Below are positions 16,946 to 24,821 of a DNA stretch of 63,303 bases, piece after piece. This DNA is from a virus, in IMG/VR virus record IMGVR_UViG_3300044798_000162, positions 1 to 63,303 of that record; one strand, 5' to 3'. Both the position numbers and the translations under genes were made by a program. The notes beneath the pieces are model-generated. The model had not been told where the DNA came from. It was given only the letters and a program-made list of their open reading frames with translations, and did not search any database. How positions within the stretch are numbered: position 1 is the first letter of the stretch; each line of letters begins with the position of its first letter.

Positions 16946-18757
16946 GTGGGTTACATCTCTCACGAATCCTCCTCCCATTTCTATGGCTGGAATGGCACTA
17001 CCGTAACCCCTGAATACGATGCGGGGTTGAAGGAGGCGCGACAACGCGGTCTCTTTGTCAGCCCCACCACGCTAGAGAAGGATGTGCGCTACACGCGGGG
17101 GCTCGACATCTGGAAGCAGAACCAGATCATTGCCGCCGTCCTGCGGGTGTCAACCAAGACCGCCGAGGAGGACGACAAGGCTTACGGAAAGCGCGTCACC
17201 ACCGAAGCCTTCAAGCCGTCGGCCACCGCTAGCGATTTCGGCACCCGCCTTCATGATGCTATCGAGGAATACCCCCAGATGACGACGGAAGCCGCCGTCC
17301 TGCCGTGGATGGAACTTTTCGATGGGTGGTATCACGCCAACATTGAGGAGACCCTCTTTTCCGAGTGCATGGTGGCGCTGCCCTTAATCGGGGTAGCGGG
17401 GCGACTTGACCGGATTGTGCGCCATAAGGAGCACGGCCCCGCAATCATCGACTGGAAGGGCTTGTCGCTTGCAACTCCGCTTCCCACGCCGTCAGGATGG
17501 ACAACAATGGGCGACATTCAAGAAGGAGATAAACTTTTTGGTGCCGATGGAGAAATTTATCCCGTTACCGCCAAATCACCTATTCATTATAGGCGGTGTT
17601 ACCGCATCACTTTTGATGATACCTCTACCATTGAGTGCGACGAAGAACATCTTTGGCGGGTCAGTCATACTTTGACAAAAACCGAAAGAACGGCGGTTTT
17701 TTCATCCCACGAACTAGCAGAAGTGTTTTTAACCAAGAAAAGGGGTGCACGTTTTAAGATTTTCAATGCTACTCCGCTCCAGACCCCTCAAGCCAAGCTT
17801 AAAATCGACCCATATTTATTGGGTGTGTGGCTGGGAGATGGCGGCGAAAAAGAACCGAAGATTAGTTTGGGAGACAAAAAACTCCAAATTGTTGATTACG
17901 TTAAATCCCTTGGTTATGATATTGCTTCCACAAAATGCGATCCTATCACCTATTACATAAAAGACTTCATTGGCGCACTTAAACAATTGGGTCTTTGGGG
18001 TAACAAGCACGTACCCAAACCTTACTTGAGGGCGTCATTTAACCAGCGATTGCAACTCTTGCGCGGCCTAATGGATACAGATGGAACATGGAATAAAAAG
18101 AGAAATCAAGCCGTGTTTTACAACACCAATCCGAGACTCTCCAACGCCGTCTATGAGTTAGTGGTTTCCCTTGGATGGAAGGCAACGAAATACACTGGAA
18201 CGTGGACGGGTTTCGATAGGCATTGTGTGGCCCATCTAGTAACCTTCACTCCATTTGACTATAATCCCTTTTGGATCAATAGTCATAATAAACCATTGGC
18301 CCAACTTAGAATCGAGGGAACCGCCCGAGCAAGGAGACGATTAATTAAGAGTATAACAGCAATGGGTTGCGTACCTACTCAGTGCATACAAGTGGCCTCT
18401 CCCAATAGCCTTTATCTTGCTGGCTCACAAATGGTGCCCACTCATAATACACAAGGCGTTAAGAAACAGCCCGCCTTCTACGACTCATGGCCGCGCCAAC
18501 TCGCCTTCTACCGCGAAGCTGCCGCCGCCCAACTCGGCACCCCCAAGGACGCGACGTGCATCTCCGCCGTGATTGACTCCACCAAACCGACCGCCCCCGC
18601 CATCAGGGTATGGTCGCGGCAGGAGATGGATCGGGCGTGGCTGGCATTCCTTTGCACCGCGTGGCTTTGGTTTGACGGCAACAACTATTGGCCCGTGGGT
18701 TATTGGGAGCCGAAATTCTTTCTGGCCGGGGTTGAACCGCCCCCAAACGAAACCTAG
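16946..18757 (+). CDS. PD-(D/E)XK exonuclease (Cas4/RecB-like) interrupted by an intein, 603 aa
   Basis: GTG start two bases after the OB-fold gene. The nuclease halves are residues 1-171 and 502-603, giving a 273-residue enzyme after splicing. Motifs: FGTRLHDAIE (His), GVAGRLDRIV (Asp) and AIIDWK joined to TQG (Asp-x-Lys), followed by the QLAFYREAAA helix typical of the RecB/Cas4 family. The intein sits exactly inside the catalytic DWK/T strand, so the enzyme should be inactive until spliced. Phage members of this family act in recombination or end processing. The family call is strong; the biological role is inferred. Confidence 0.8.
   Translation: MGYISHESSSHFYGWNGTTVTPEYDAGLKEARQRGLFVSPTTLEKDVRYTRGLDIWKQNQIIAAVLRVSTKTAEEDDKAYGKRVTTEAFKPSATASDFGTRLHDAIEEYPQMTTEAAVLPWMELFDGWYHANIEETLFSECMVALPLIGVAGRLDRIVRHKEHGPAIIDWKGLSLATPLPTPSGWTTMGDIQEGDKLFGADGEIYPVTAKSPIHYRRCYRITFDDTSTIECDEEHLWRVSHTLTKTERTAVFSSHELAEVFLTKKRGARFKIFNATPLQTPQAKLKIDPYLLGVWLGDGGEKEPKISLGDKKLQIVDYVKSLGYDIASTKCDPITYYIKDFIGALKQLGLWGNKHVPKPYLRASFNQRLQLLRGLMDTDGTWNKKRNQAVFYNTNPRLSNAVYELVVSLGWKATKYTGTWTGFDRHCVAHLVTFTPFDYNPFWINSHNKPLAQLRIEGTARARRRLIKSITAMGCVPTQCIQVASPNSLYLAGSQMVPTHNTQGVKKQPAFYDSWPRQLAFYREAAAAQLGTPKDATCISAVIDSTKPTAPAIRVWSRQEMDRAWLAFLCTAWLWFDGNNYWPVGYWEPKFFLAGVEPPPNET
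17459..18448 (+). other. Intein, class 3 type, with LAGLIDADG endonuclease, 330 aa
   Basis: N-terminal block GLSLATPLPTPSGWTTMGD begins with Gly in place of the usual Cys, Ser or Ala; the C-terminal end is MVPTHN followed by Thr in the host protein. The three class 3 hallmarks are present: Trp66 in block B (EEHLW), Cys309 in block F (PTQCIQV) and Thr328 just before the final His-Asn. The central part holds two LAGLIDADG helices (LLGVWLGDGG and LLRGLMDTDG). In this class the block F Cys replaces residue 1 as first nucleophile, so Gly1 does not imply loss of splicing. Confidence 0.85.
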
Positions 18758-18804
18758 GCGAGCGGGGGTGACTAGGCTTGGCCCCGGCCACTTCATTTCT
18801 ACTC

Positions 18805-19026
18805 ATGCTACCAATACTCTTACTCATCACGGCGTCCTCTGCGATGGGCACCGCTGCCGCCTGTAACCCTAAGCGACCAATTCAGCCCACGTCCAAGCCA
18901 TTGAACGACTGGGTGTTTGTCACCTACGGCATCTTGTGGGCGTGTGTGATGACCGCCCCATGGGCCGGTATGCTTTTTCTGGCCTTCAAGATCGCATTCA
19001 CAATGCATGGGACAAAATTACCATGA
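18805..19026 (+). CDS. Small membrane protein, 73 aa
   Basis: ATG at 18805 (MLPILLLITASSAMG) is preferred over the TTG at 18778. The N-terminal hydrophobic stretch looks like a signal or anchor segment; a second, longer hydrophobic stretch runs from WVFVTYGILWAC to LAFKIAF. Two membrane passes are likely. Ends overlapping the next ATG (ATGA). Confidence 0.55.
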   Translation: MLPILLLITASSAMGTAAACNPKRPIQPTSKPLNDWVFVTYGILWACVMTAPWAGMLFLAFKIAFTMHGTKLP

Positions 19027-19256
19027 ACCCCTGGAGCAAGACCCCCAAGCGCGTCGATTATGAGCGATTTTTAAACGCCCACCCCGCCATCTCGGACCCC
19101 CGCTACGCCAAGATCAAGAGCAAGCACAAGCGGTGGGGGGAGCACTTGCGGCGCAACTACCTTGCCGAGTTCAACCGGGGGTACAAACAGTGGTGGGTAA
19201 AGCACCCGGAGCGGTGGAGGGAGGCATATGCAGAAACAGGCGAAGAAAGTGCTTGA
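19023..19256 (+). CDS. Basic hypothetical protein, 77 aa
   Basis: MNPWSKTPKRVDYERF onward, rich in Lys, Arg, Trp and Tyr (KHKRWGEHLRRN). Start chosen because it overlaps the upstream stop as ATGA. The repeated aromatic-basic pattern suggests a helical nucleic-acid- or protein-binding peptide, but nothing is recognised. A promoter's -35 box overlaps its stop codon. Confidence 0.5.
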   Translation: MNPWSKTPKRVDYERFLNAHPAISDPRYAKIKSKHKRWGEHLRRNYLAEFNRGYKQWWVKHPERWREAYAETGEESA

Positions 19257-19281
19257 CATGGGCGGGAGAGGAGCGGAGGAT
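19253..19281 (+). promoter_or_regulatory. Promoter candidate, TTGACA-N17-GAGGAT
   Basis: Perfect -35 at 19253-19258 and weak -10 at 19276-19281, ahead of the gene at 19338, which has a GGAAGGAG Shine-Dalgarno site. Confidence 0.4.
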
Positions 19282-19337
19282 GGGGGGATGAGAAAGAAGC
19301 TCGACCAGCCGCAGTGCGGGAAGGGGAAGGAGTTACC

Positions 19338-19601
19338 ATGATTACCGCAAAACAGTTCAAAAGCGATGAAGCTGCTCTAAATGCCCTCGTCGATGCGTTC
19401 GCTGCTGAGATGAAGGCGAAGCTGCAAGCCAAGCGTGAAGATGGCTTTCATGGCTGGGATTATCTCGACGCCATGCCTATGATCCACCGCAAATATCGCC
19501 AGCACTTGCGCCGAAAAAACAATCAGTGGATAGATGTAGCCAATCTCGCCGCCATGCTTTGGAACGCCGAGCAAGCCCCGACTGGAGCGCCCCATGCCTA
19601 A
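19338..19601 (+). CDS. Hypothetical protein, 87 aa
   Basis: MITAKQFKSDEAALNA, mainly helical, ending ATG-overlapped by the next gene by eight bases. The Shine-Dalgarno GGAAGGAG at about 19324-19331 decides the start against the upstream in-frame ATG at 19314. No domain is recognised. Confidence 0.55.
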   Translation: MITAKQFKSDEAALNALVDAFAAEMKAKLQAKREDGFHGWDYLDAMPMIHRKYRQHLRRKNNQWIDVANLAAMLWNAEQAPTGAPHA

Positions 19602-19824
19602 GCCCGCCCTATTTATGCAAGCATACGAAGAATTGCGCCAAGCTGAAAGGATGGCGCACTTCGCAATAGAACAGGATTATCCAGTTGGCACCACGATCTT
19701 GTATAAAACTGGAATGCGCCGAGTGCCTGCCACGGTTTTGTTACATGGATTCGGATTGCGCCTCAAGGTGCGCGGCCGTCACGGGCATGAATACTGGATT
19801 AACGCAATAAGACTTCTACCATGA
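19594..19824 (+). CDS. Hypothetical protein, 76 aa
   Basis: MPKPALFMQAYEELRQ: an N-terminal helix followed by a beta-rich half (TTILYKTGMRRVPATV, GLRLKVRGRHGHEYW) suggestive of a small barrel of the KOW/SH3 kind. Overlaps both neighbours by a few bases. Function unknown. Confidence 0.55.
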   Translation: MPKPALFMQAYEELRQAERMAHFAIEQDYPVGTTILYKTGMRRVPATVLLHGFGLRLKVRGRHGHEYWINAIRLLP

Positions 19825-20114
19825 GCATGACCCCTAAGCCCGCCCGCACCGTGAAGCCGCGCTTGATGTGGATTACTTGTCCACTAAAAACCCGCAACCT
19901 TGTTTGCTGGGGAGAAGACTTCAAGAATCGCTACGCGAAAACGTTTCCCGTCCTCGTCTTCGACGCCACCCTCGCCGCGCACGAGGCGAGAGTCGAGGCC
20001 GTGGCGAAGGCGATTGGTTCACACGACAAATTGACAGAATATCAATTGGCCAACTATGACAAGATGGCCCGCTTCGCCCTCTCCGCCCTCGGCCCGCGAA
20101 AAGGGAAGGGGTGA
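19821..20114 (+). CDS. Hypothetical protein, 97 aa
   Basis: Starts by ATGA overlap with the previous stop. Contains an N-terminal beta region (RLMWITCPLKTRNLVC) and a C-terminal helical region with many Ala residues. No motif recognised. Confidence 0.5.
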   Translation: MSMTPKPARTVKPRLMWITCPLKTRNLVCWGEDFKNRYAKTFPVLVFDATLAAHEARVEAVAKAIGSHDKLTEYQLANYDKMARFALSALGPRKGKG

Positions 20115-20119
20115 TATTT

Positions 20120-20425
20120 ATGCCAATACTAAAAGGACTACCCGATACCAAACGAGACAAGCAGGCGGTGATGGTGCGTACCGTTTCTGCTATATTGTCT
20201 GCCCTACGTGACAAGAAAGGGGCCATAGGTGCTGGCGATTACGGCTCAATCACAATATGGGTCGATGACAACAAGCATTACCGCTGTGAGGCCATGCGAT
20301 ACTACAGCACCCAAAACTCTACGCAGCCAAAGACGCTCAAGGCCGTGGCAAAATGGGCGAGGGCGTGGCTGCCGTGGTGCCAAGATGGAGACCTGCGCAC
20401 CCGCTATCCGCGAAAGGGGAAGTAA
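20120..20425 (+). CDS. Hypothetical protein, 101 aa
   Basis: ATG at 20120 has a GGAAGGGG site nine bases upstream; a GTG at 20111 overlapping the previous stop is the alternative. MPILKGLPDTKRDKQAV is followed by a beta hairpin (GSITIWVDDNKHYRC) and a Trp-rich helix. Unknown function. Confidence 0.5.
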   Translation: MPILKGLPDTKRDKQAVMVRTVSAILSALRDKKGAIGAGDYGSITIWVDDNKHYRCEAMRYYSTQNSTQPKTLKAVAKWARAWLPWCQDGDLRTRYPRKGK

Positions 20426-20438
20426 AAGGATAACACCA

Positions 20439-20867
20439 ATGGGAGAACAAGCTGACCAAGACGAAGCCATGATGGGATTGCGCGAGTTAATCGACGCAGA
20501 GACCTCGCCCCCACCACCGGTTGCGATCCATGGGGAGAACGCGGCTAGTTTGAAAGAAGCGGCTACTATCGTCCACCTTGAAAAAGCATTGGGTGGCGTG
20601 ACTGCGCAAGGCTTACTCGTTGCACGACTCGCCACCGCCCTTGCCCGCACTATCGAGGCGCTGAAAGATGCAGAAGTGGTAATCCTTAACCGGGAAGTAA
20701 TCTCCGACGACTACGCCAACCATGCTTTTGAAGTTGTCAGCAAAGCCCTCGCCCTCACCCCCGCCTCCGTTGCTGACTGCGAGGTCGTGCCGAAGGGGGA
20801 ACTGGCGGAGTTGCGCAAGGACAGGGAGAGGCTTAAAACAAGGCGATTATCCCCGAACGACACGTAA
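20439..20867 (+). CDS. Hypothetical helical protein, 142 aa, 3' end altered by a MITE-like element
   Basis: MGEQADQDEAMMGLRE, largely helical with an Ala-rich middle (LVARLATALARTIEAL). The last nine codons (RLSPNDT and neighbours) and the stop lie within the left inverted repeat of the element starting at 20842, so the original C terminus has probably been replaced. An AAAAGGA site precedes the ATG. No domain recognised. Confidence 0.5.
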   Translation: MGEQADQDEAMMGLRELIDAETSPPPPVAIHGENAASLKEAATIVHLEKALGGVTAQGLLVARLATALARTIEALKDAEVVILNREVISDDYANHAFEVVSKALALTPASVADCEVVPKGELAELRKDRERLKTRRLSPNDT

Positions 20868-21059
20868 ACCATGAAAATACTCCAACGACTCTGTGCTCTT
20901 ATTGGTCATACGTGGGAATGTTGGCGAACCCGGGATGGCCGCGTGATCGGTTGGCAGTGCGCCCATTGTTGCAAGTTCTCGCGCACGCGACCCGGCGGTG
21001 CGCTTTCGCGTTACTACGAATGACCGCAATCCAGTACCTGTCGCCAAGGGATAATCGCC
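20842..21059. mobile_element. MITE-like element with IS1595-type inverted ends, 218 bp
   Basis: Begins GGCGATTATCCC at 20842 and ends with the exact reverse complement at 21048-21059. After the first 12 identical bases the two ends also share a CGACA-x-GTA block. The same terminal sequence bounds the insertion sequence at 30530-32315. The element lacks a transposase and holds only a 50-codon frame. No matching 8-bp target duplication is visible (TAAAACAA versus TTACGCTA), so it may be old, or one end may have been altered. Confidence 0.6.
20871..21023 (+). CDS. Small Cys/His-rich protein inside the MITE-like element, 50 aa
   Basis: MKILQRLCALIGHTWECW, then WQCAHCCKFSRT. The pattern of His, Cys and C-x-x-C-C resembles a small zinc-binding knuckle. 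It fills most of the space between the two inverted repeats. It may be a carried gene or a chance frame; no relative is recognised. Confidence 0.35.
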   Translation: MKILQRLCALIGHTWECWRTRDGRVIGWQCAHCCKFSRTRPGGALSRYYE

Positions 21060-21100
21060 TTACGCTATTCTGCCGAGTTTCTTGAAATGAAACCCACCCC

Positions 21101-21436
21101 ATGAAACTCGCCCTGCTGCTGCTCGCCATGCCGCTCGCCGCGCAGGTTGACCTCGCCCGCGAGTACCGTTCGATCTGCGCTGTCGAAACGGGTGGGCACT
21201 GGCAGGTGGGTCGCGCTGGCGAGACCGGCCCCGCGCAGTTTGGCGTCGCGGCTAGGATGACCGTACGCACGCCGGAGGGCTATCTACGCTGGCTCTCTGA
21301 GATCGTTCCAAACCCCACCGCCTACCGCATCGCTCTAGCCTACCATGCCGGACCGACCGGGATGTTACACGCTACCGCCAGCCAAAAGGACTATGCGCAG
21401 CGATGCCAAAACCTCTACCTTGATCCGACATGGTAG
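21101..21436 (+). CDS. Secreted lysozyme/transglycosylase-like protein, candidate endolysin, 111 aa
   Basis: An N-terminal signal peptide (MKLALLLLAMPLAAQ) is followed by AVETGGHW, with a Glu placed like the catalytic Glu of lytic transglycosylases, then GETGPAQFGVA and a later IALAYHAGP segment, as in the SLT-type fold. It is shorter than most such enzymes. Export by the signal peptide and cutting of peptidoglycan is the likely role. Overlaps the next gene by seven bases. Confidence 0.55.
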   Translation: MKLALLLLAMPLAAQVDLAREYRSICAVETGGHWQVGRAGETGPAQFGVAARMTVRTPEGYLRWLSEIVPNPTAYRIALAYHAGPTGMLHATASQKDYAQRCQNLYLDPTW

Positions 21437-21735
21437 CGCCCCTCACCCAAGTCCCCCGCCAAGAGAGCGCCGTTGAACATTATGATTCAATTTTGCGCTT
21501 CATGGTTCGCAGTCGCTCCCAAAGCGGCGTGACTCATTTGGTGGACTTGGGGGCCAATGACTGTCTCGGGGAATGCAACTGCCGCTATTTCGTCACTACT
21601 TGCGGCCCTTCTATCAGGCGCGGTAAGCCGAAGCAATGCTACCATGTCCTTTTGGCGCGGGATAAGTTTTGTGATTGGGCGATTAGGCAGTTCCAGCAAG
21701 CCGACAAGAATCTACCCGCCTCCCAGCAGACCTAG
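21430..21735 (+). CDS. SWIM-type zinc-finger-like protein, 101 aa
   Basis: Residues about 47-72 contain C-N-C, an 18-residue gap and C-Y-H, fitting the C-x-C...C-x-H SWIM zinc motif known from DNA- and protein-binding proteins. An additional Cys (DCLGEC) precedes it. Sits between the lysozyme-like gene and an HNH gene. Function unknown. Confidence 0.5.
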   Translation: MVAPLTQVPRQESAVEHYDSILRFMVRSRSQSGVTHLVDLGANDCLGECNCRYFVTTCGPSIRRGKPKQCYHVLLARDKFCDWAIRQFQQADKNLPASQQT

Positions 21736-21740
21736 CCGCT

Positions 21741-22067
21741 GTGTTGCGCCGTCACGCCCCCCTTCGCTCCTATTGCCGGCTAGTGCGCCGCACAAGATTG
21801 CGCTCCGTGAGTCCGAGACGCCTGCCTCAGATGCGGGAGTACTATCACCTGAGAGATATTTACATGGCCCGGCCCGAAAATCAGTGGTGCGAGGTAGCGT
21901 GGCAGCTTTGGGGGCTTAGGTTGCGCACCCAAGATTTGCATCACCGCAAAGGACGGCGGGGCAAAATGCTTACGGATGAGCGACATTTCCTCGCGGTGAG
22001 TCGGCTAGCGCACGACTGGATTCACAGCCACGGCACCCAAAGCCGAAGCATGGGCTGGCTAGGATAA
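21741..22067 (+). CDS. HNH nuclease-like protein, 108 aa
   Basis: GTG start at 21741. N-terminal basic region (LRRHAPLRSYCRLVRR) leads to QDLHHRKGRRGKML and HFLAVSRLAHDWIHSH, the H-H and terminal His segment of small phage HNH proteins. Missing Cys pairs distinguish it from the zinc-bearing HNH at 25072. Its end overlaps the convergent minus-strand gene by nine bases. Confidence 0.6.
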   Translation: MLRRHAPLRSYCRLVRRTRLRSVSPRRLPQMREYYHLRDIYMARPENQWCEVAWQLWGLRLRTQDLHHRKGRRGKMLTDERHFLAVSRLAHDWIHSHGTQSRSMGWLG

Positions 22068-22484
22068 CCCAGCAAACCCGCTCCCCGCCATCCCCGGATA
22101 CTGCCCCAGCGCAAGCTGCCTCGCAATCTGAAGCCCATCCACCCCCCGTTGCTTGGCGGCAGCCAAGATGCAGGCATACATGCTCCGCCCCGTCTGCGCG
22201 CTCCACCTTCGCGCCTCCACGATCACCTCCCACTCGCGCTGCCGCTTCTGGCGCTCCTCCTCAGTCTCGCATTCGGCCAGCCAGTCCGCCGGACTTTGGG
22301 CGAGTCGTTTCACGGCCCGCATCCAGCGGTAGAGGGTGGTGCGGGTGATATTGAGTTGCTTGGCGGCCCTGTTACCGCCGCCCTTGCCGAGCTTGTGCGC
22401 CAGTTCCACCGCCTCAAGGATGAAGTGGGGCGAGTAGCGGTGCGGGCGGGGGTGGAGATGGGGGTGGGTGGGCATCTTAGTCAT
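22059..22484 (-). CDS. Helix-turn-helix DNA-binding protein, 141 aa
   Basis: The N-terminal part carries a homeodomain-like helix-turn-helix (HFILEAVELAHKLG, NRAAKQLNITRTTLYRW) similar to transposase-8 or repressor DNA-binding domains; the rest is helical and basic. It could be a transcription regulator or a packaging-type protein. Start overlaps the upstream stop as ATGA, placing it last in the leftward operon. Confidence 0.6.
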   Translation of the reverse strand: MTKMPTHPHLHPRPHRYSPHFILEAVELAHKLGKGGGNRAAKQLNITRTTLYRWMRAVKRLAQSPADWLAECETEEERQKRQREWEVIVEARRWSAQTGRSMYACILAAAKQRGVDGLQIARQLALGQYPGMAGSGFAGLS

Positions 22485-22720
22485 TGAGCGGCTTCAGCTG
22501 GAAGCGCGGGGTTTTCTTCTTCTTGCAAGTCTTTTCGGTCCGCCCACCCATACCCCCACCTATGCGACTTGAGGAGGATGCGCCCGTTCGCCTCGGCCAC
22601 GATCCGCACATGCGTTTTGGGTGGCGCCTCTTGGGGCTCGCCTTGGCAGGTCAAAGTGCGGCCCGGCAGGGTGCAGGCGAGGCCGGGGTGAAGCAGGAGC
22701 GGGTGTTTAGTTAAGCGCAT
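22481..22720 (-). CDS. Hypothetical protein, 79 aa
   Basis: Start taken at MRLTKHPLLLHPG; an upstream in-frame ATG at 22741 overlaps the previous gene. The middle is beta-like (THVRIVAEANGRILL) and the tail acidic. No domain recognised. Confidence 0.5.
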   Translation of the reverse strand: MRLTKHPLLLHPGLACTLPGRTLTCQGEPQEAPPKTHVRIVAEANGRILLKSHRWGYGWADRKDLQEEENPALPAEAAQ

Positions 22721-22730
22721 GGCAGTAAAA

Positions 22731-22904
22731 TTACTCCCCATCTTGCCCGTACGGGTTTTCTGGCGTGAAGTCAGGCGGGAGACCGTAGCGGTCGAGCGAA
22801 GATGGCGGACGGCGATTCACCCACCATTCACGGAGCATGTCAAGCCCGCCAATCAGGCAGAGGAGCAGGAGGGCGGAGAGGAGGAGGGGGGAGAGGGGTG
22901 GCAT
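22731..22904 (-). CDS. Single-pass membrane protein, 57 aa
   Basis: MPPLSPLLLSALLLLCLIGG forms one hydrophobic helix, followed by a soluble Pro-rich tail (NRRPPSSLDRYGLPPD). An AAGGA site precedes the ATG. A spanin- or holin-like role is conceivable but only from topology. Confidence 0.55.
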   Translation of the reverse strand: MPPLSPLLLSALLLLCLIGGLDMLREWWVNRRPPSSLDRYGLPPDFTPENPYGQDGE

Positions 22905-22920
22905 GTTAAGTTTCCTTATG

Positions 22921-23385
22921 TTAGACGTTCTTGAAGGCGTGAGCAATGGCGCGTTCACCAAAGCCCAAGGAAAGCAACTCGGCTTTGAGTTGGGCAAGTT
23001 CATCGCGCTCGACTTCGGCAAAGTAGCCCGCATCGCTATCGCTTTCGATCCCCCAGAGACCGCCGGAGCGGATGGTTTGGATAATGCCGCCGGCAGAGAC
23101 AATAACCGCCTTGGCGATGATTCCAAGGTAACACCACTCGCCCCGGTTGAGTGATTCCATGCGCTGATAGTCTTGCTCTGGCGATTTAGAGTTTCCGGTT
23201 TCTTTGCCCGTCATGGTAGGATTGAAATAGCGGTATTCATGCCGCCCACAGTCGCCCCGTTCCTCGCGGTCAACGGCCGCCGGACTTGTTGCGGTATTTC
23301 CGTATTTCCCCAGAGAAGAGGTATCGGGATTGGTGTCCACAACACGTTCGATTCTCACGCTTTCGATTCTGGCTTTGGTTTTCAT
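22921..23385 (-). CDS. Conserved phage protein, 154 aa
   Basis: Contains segments I recognise from a widespread phage protein family of unknown function: DTSSLGKYGNT, RHEYRYFNP, QRMESLNRGEWCYLGI and SGGLWGIESDSD, ending AIAHAFKNV. The family often occurs in accessory regions near replication genes. Its biochemical role is unknown. Confidence 0.65.
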   Translation of the reverse strand: MKTKARIESVRIERVVDTNPDTSSLGKYGNTATSPAAVDREERGDCGRHEYRYFNPTMTGKETGNSKSPEQDYQRMESLNRGEWCYLGIIAKAVIVSAGGIIQTIRSGGLWGIESDSDAGYFAEVERDELAQLKAELLSLGFGERAIAHAFKNV

Positions 23386-23656
23386 TTCATGTTTCTCGAC
23401 TTTTACGCCCTGAGTCCGGGCGGTTATGGTTAAGTAAAGGGTGATCTTGATTCCAGCGACCGCCGGCTGCCCCAGTAGTTGCGCCGCCTTGCCTCCCTCA
23501 TCGCTACCGCCTCGCGGCTGGGCAGCGGCAGGGGTGGGCTAGCTGGCAGGGTGGGCCGGAAGGGGCCAAGGGGCGACACGAGCTGGCCGCGCAAGCGCTG
23601 GGAATCGGCGCTAGGCGGGGGGAGGGGGCAGAGGATGGGGGCGGGCATGGTGAATG

Positions 23657-23977
23657 CTAGTAGGTGAGATAGCAAAGATGATCTCGGCTGAACCCGAATG
23701 ATTCGACCGTCTCGCCATTATCGGGGTTGAACGTCTCGACCCTGTTGCCGTCCTTGATTGAGAAACCCACTCGGACGGGCAAACCCCACTGACGGAAGCA
23801 TTGCGTCATTCGGGTGCGCGTGGTTGGCGTAAACCAGCCGCCAGTATCAAGGCGCAGCTTGCGATCCTGCGGCCAATGGCGGACGATTTCCGTGGTGTGA
23901 AGAATTACCGACGTGCTACCGTCCTTGTTGGACAATACCACGGTGTTGTTTTTGCTGATCTTTTGTATCTGGCTCAT
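23657..23977 (-). CDS. Conserved phage protein, 106 aa
   Basis: MSQIQKISKNNTVVLS with a beta-rich N terminus (TSVILHTTEIV) and TGGWFTPTTRTRMTQCFRQWGLPV, a pattern found in other phage small proteins of unknown function. Between it and the next minus gene lies a 271-bp stretch with no convincing gene. Confidence 0.6.
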   Translation of the reverse strand: MSQIQKISKNNTVVLSNKDGSTSVILHTTEIVRHWPQDRKLRLDTGGWFTPTTRTRMTQCFRQWGLPVRVGFSIKDGNRVETFNPDNGETVESFGFSRDHLCYLTY

Positions 23978-24494
23978 TTTAGTGTCCTATTGATACGTTA
24001 TGGTTTCGCCCTCACCCTACCGCCCGCGCACCCGCTTGCAAGCCATTTCCGCCACTTACCCAAAGCCAGAAGCAAGCCTAATCCTAAGCATGCGCCTTGC
24101 TTGTCTAGCCTTATCGCTCCGCCCTCACCCAAGCCACGCCTGCTTTTACAATAAGCCAGTCCATGTCTAGACGTAACCCAAAGGCGCTAGGGCAAGTACA
24201 CCTACTAGAGCAAGCAGAGCCGCGTAGCGGCTGGGTGGGAAGGGATGAGGGGGGGGCTCCCAAGAGCAGCGAGGGAGGGGAAGGGGCGGGAAAAGCGAAA
24301 AGGGGAAAGGTGATTCCGAGGCTAATGGTAAGGCGCCTAACTAAGTGGCACTATTAGAGCGAGGGGTGCCTAACTCCCGCACAAATCCCCACTTAGCTCA
24401 TACTCCTGTAGAACGTCTAGGGGAGTCTCCGCCCGCCAAAAACCCCGGCCCACCCACCAAGGGCAGGCCGGGGCGACACACTGCCGGCAAAGTC
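23978..24494. other. 517-bp intergenic region without a convincing gene
   Basis: Very uneven composition, with G-runs and short hairpins (for example AGCCGC-GTA-GCGGCT near 24225) and an inverted pair CTAAGTGG / CCACTTAG around 24340-24395. A plus-strand frame at 24163-24357 has low-complexity Gly/Lys content and is not supported. The right end holds a terminator for the minus-strand gene at 24495. A TAGGGT-like box near 24014-24019 may serve the gene at 23977. Confidence 0.5.
24438..24473 (-). terminator. Rho-independent terminator
   Basis: On the minus strand an 8-bp GC stem, GGCCGGGG pairing with CCCCGGCC across a 15-base loop, is followed directly by TTTTT. It stands just past the stop of the gene at 24495-24821. 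Confidence 0.7.
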
Positions 24495-24821
24495 TTAGGC
24501 GTGGCCCTCCTTGGCCCCGGCCAGCGTTTTCTCACAGATTTCGACAACATGGAGTTTGAAGGAATGAACCCTTCCAAGTTTACAGAGTGCGGTGCATTGT
24601 TCCAGCGCGGCCACCAGCGCCGCGTGCGAGTTGCAGGCGCGGAGAATCATTTGAATGCGGTTCTCCGTCTCCTTGGATGTCTCGGCTTGCTTGACAATGC
24701 AGAGAACCTCTTCGCCAAAGGCGCGGTCTCGACAGATGCGGACCTGTCCGCAGAGTTCTCGGACTGTCCAGTTTGGTAACGGCGTCGGCGTGTGCGGGCT
24801 CTGTGGGGTGGGTGGGTTCAT
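24495..24821 (-). CDS. Conserved phage protein, 108 aa
   Basis: Start at MNPPTPQSPHTPTPLP, since the longer frame runs through non-coding sequence. The C-terminal helix (MILRACNSHAALVAALE, ending EKTLAGAKEG) resembles a family of short helical phage proteins of unknown role. Followed by a strong terminator, so it ends its transcript. Confidence 0.55.
   Translation of the reverse strand: MNPPTPQSPHTPTPLPNWTVRELCGQVRICRDRAFGEEVLCIVKQAETSKETENRIQMILRACNSHAALVAALEQCTALCKLGRVHSFKLHVVEICEKTLAGAKEGHA

Noticed and set aside
23430-23675. Minus-strand frame of 81 codons
   Set aside because: Mostly Pro, Leu and Arg in GC-rich low-complexity sequence, without a good start; treated as non-coding.
24163-24357. 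Plus-strand frame of 64 codons
   Set aside because: Low-complexity Gly/Lys/Arg content, no recognisable start signal and no support from neighbours in a minus-strand arm.
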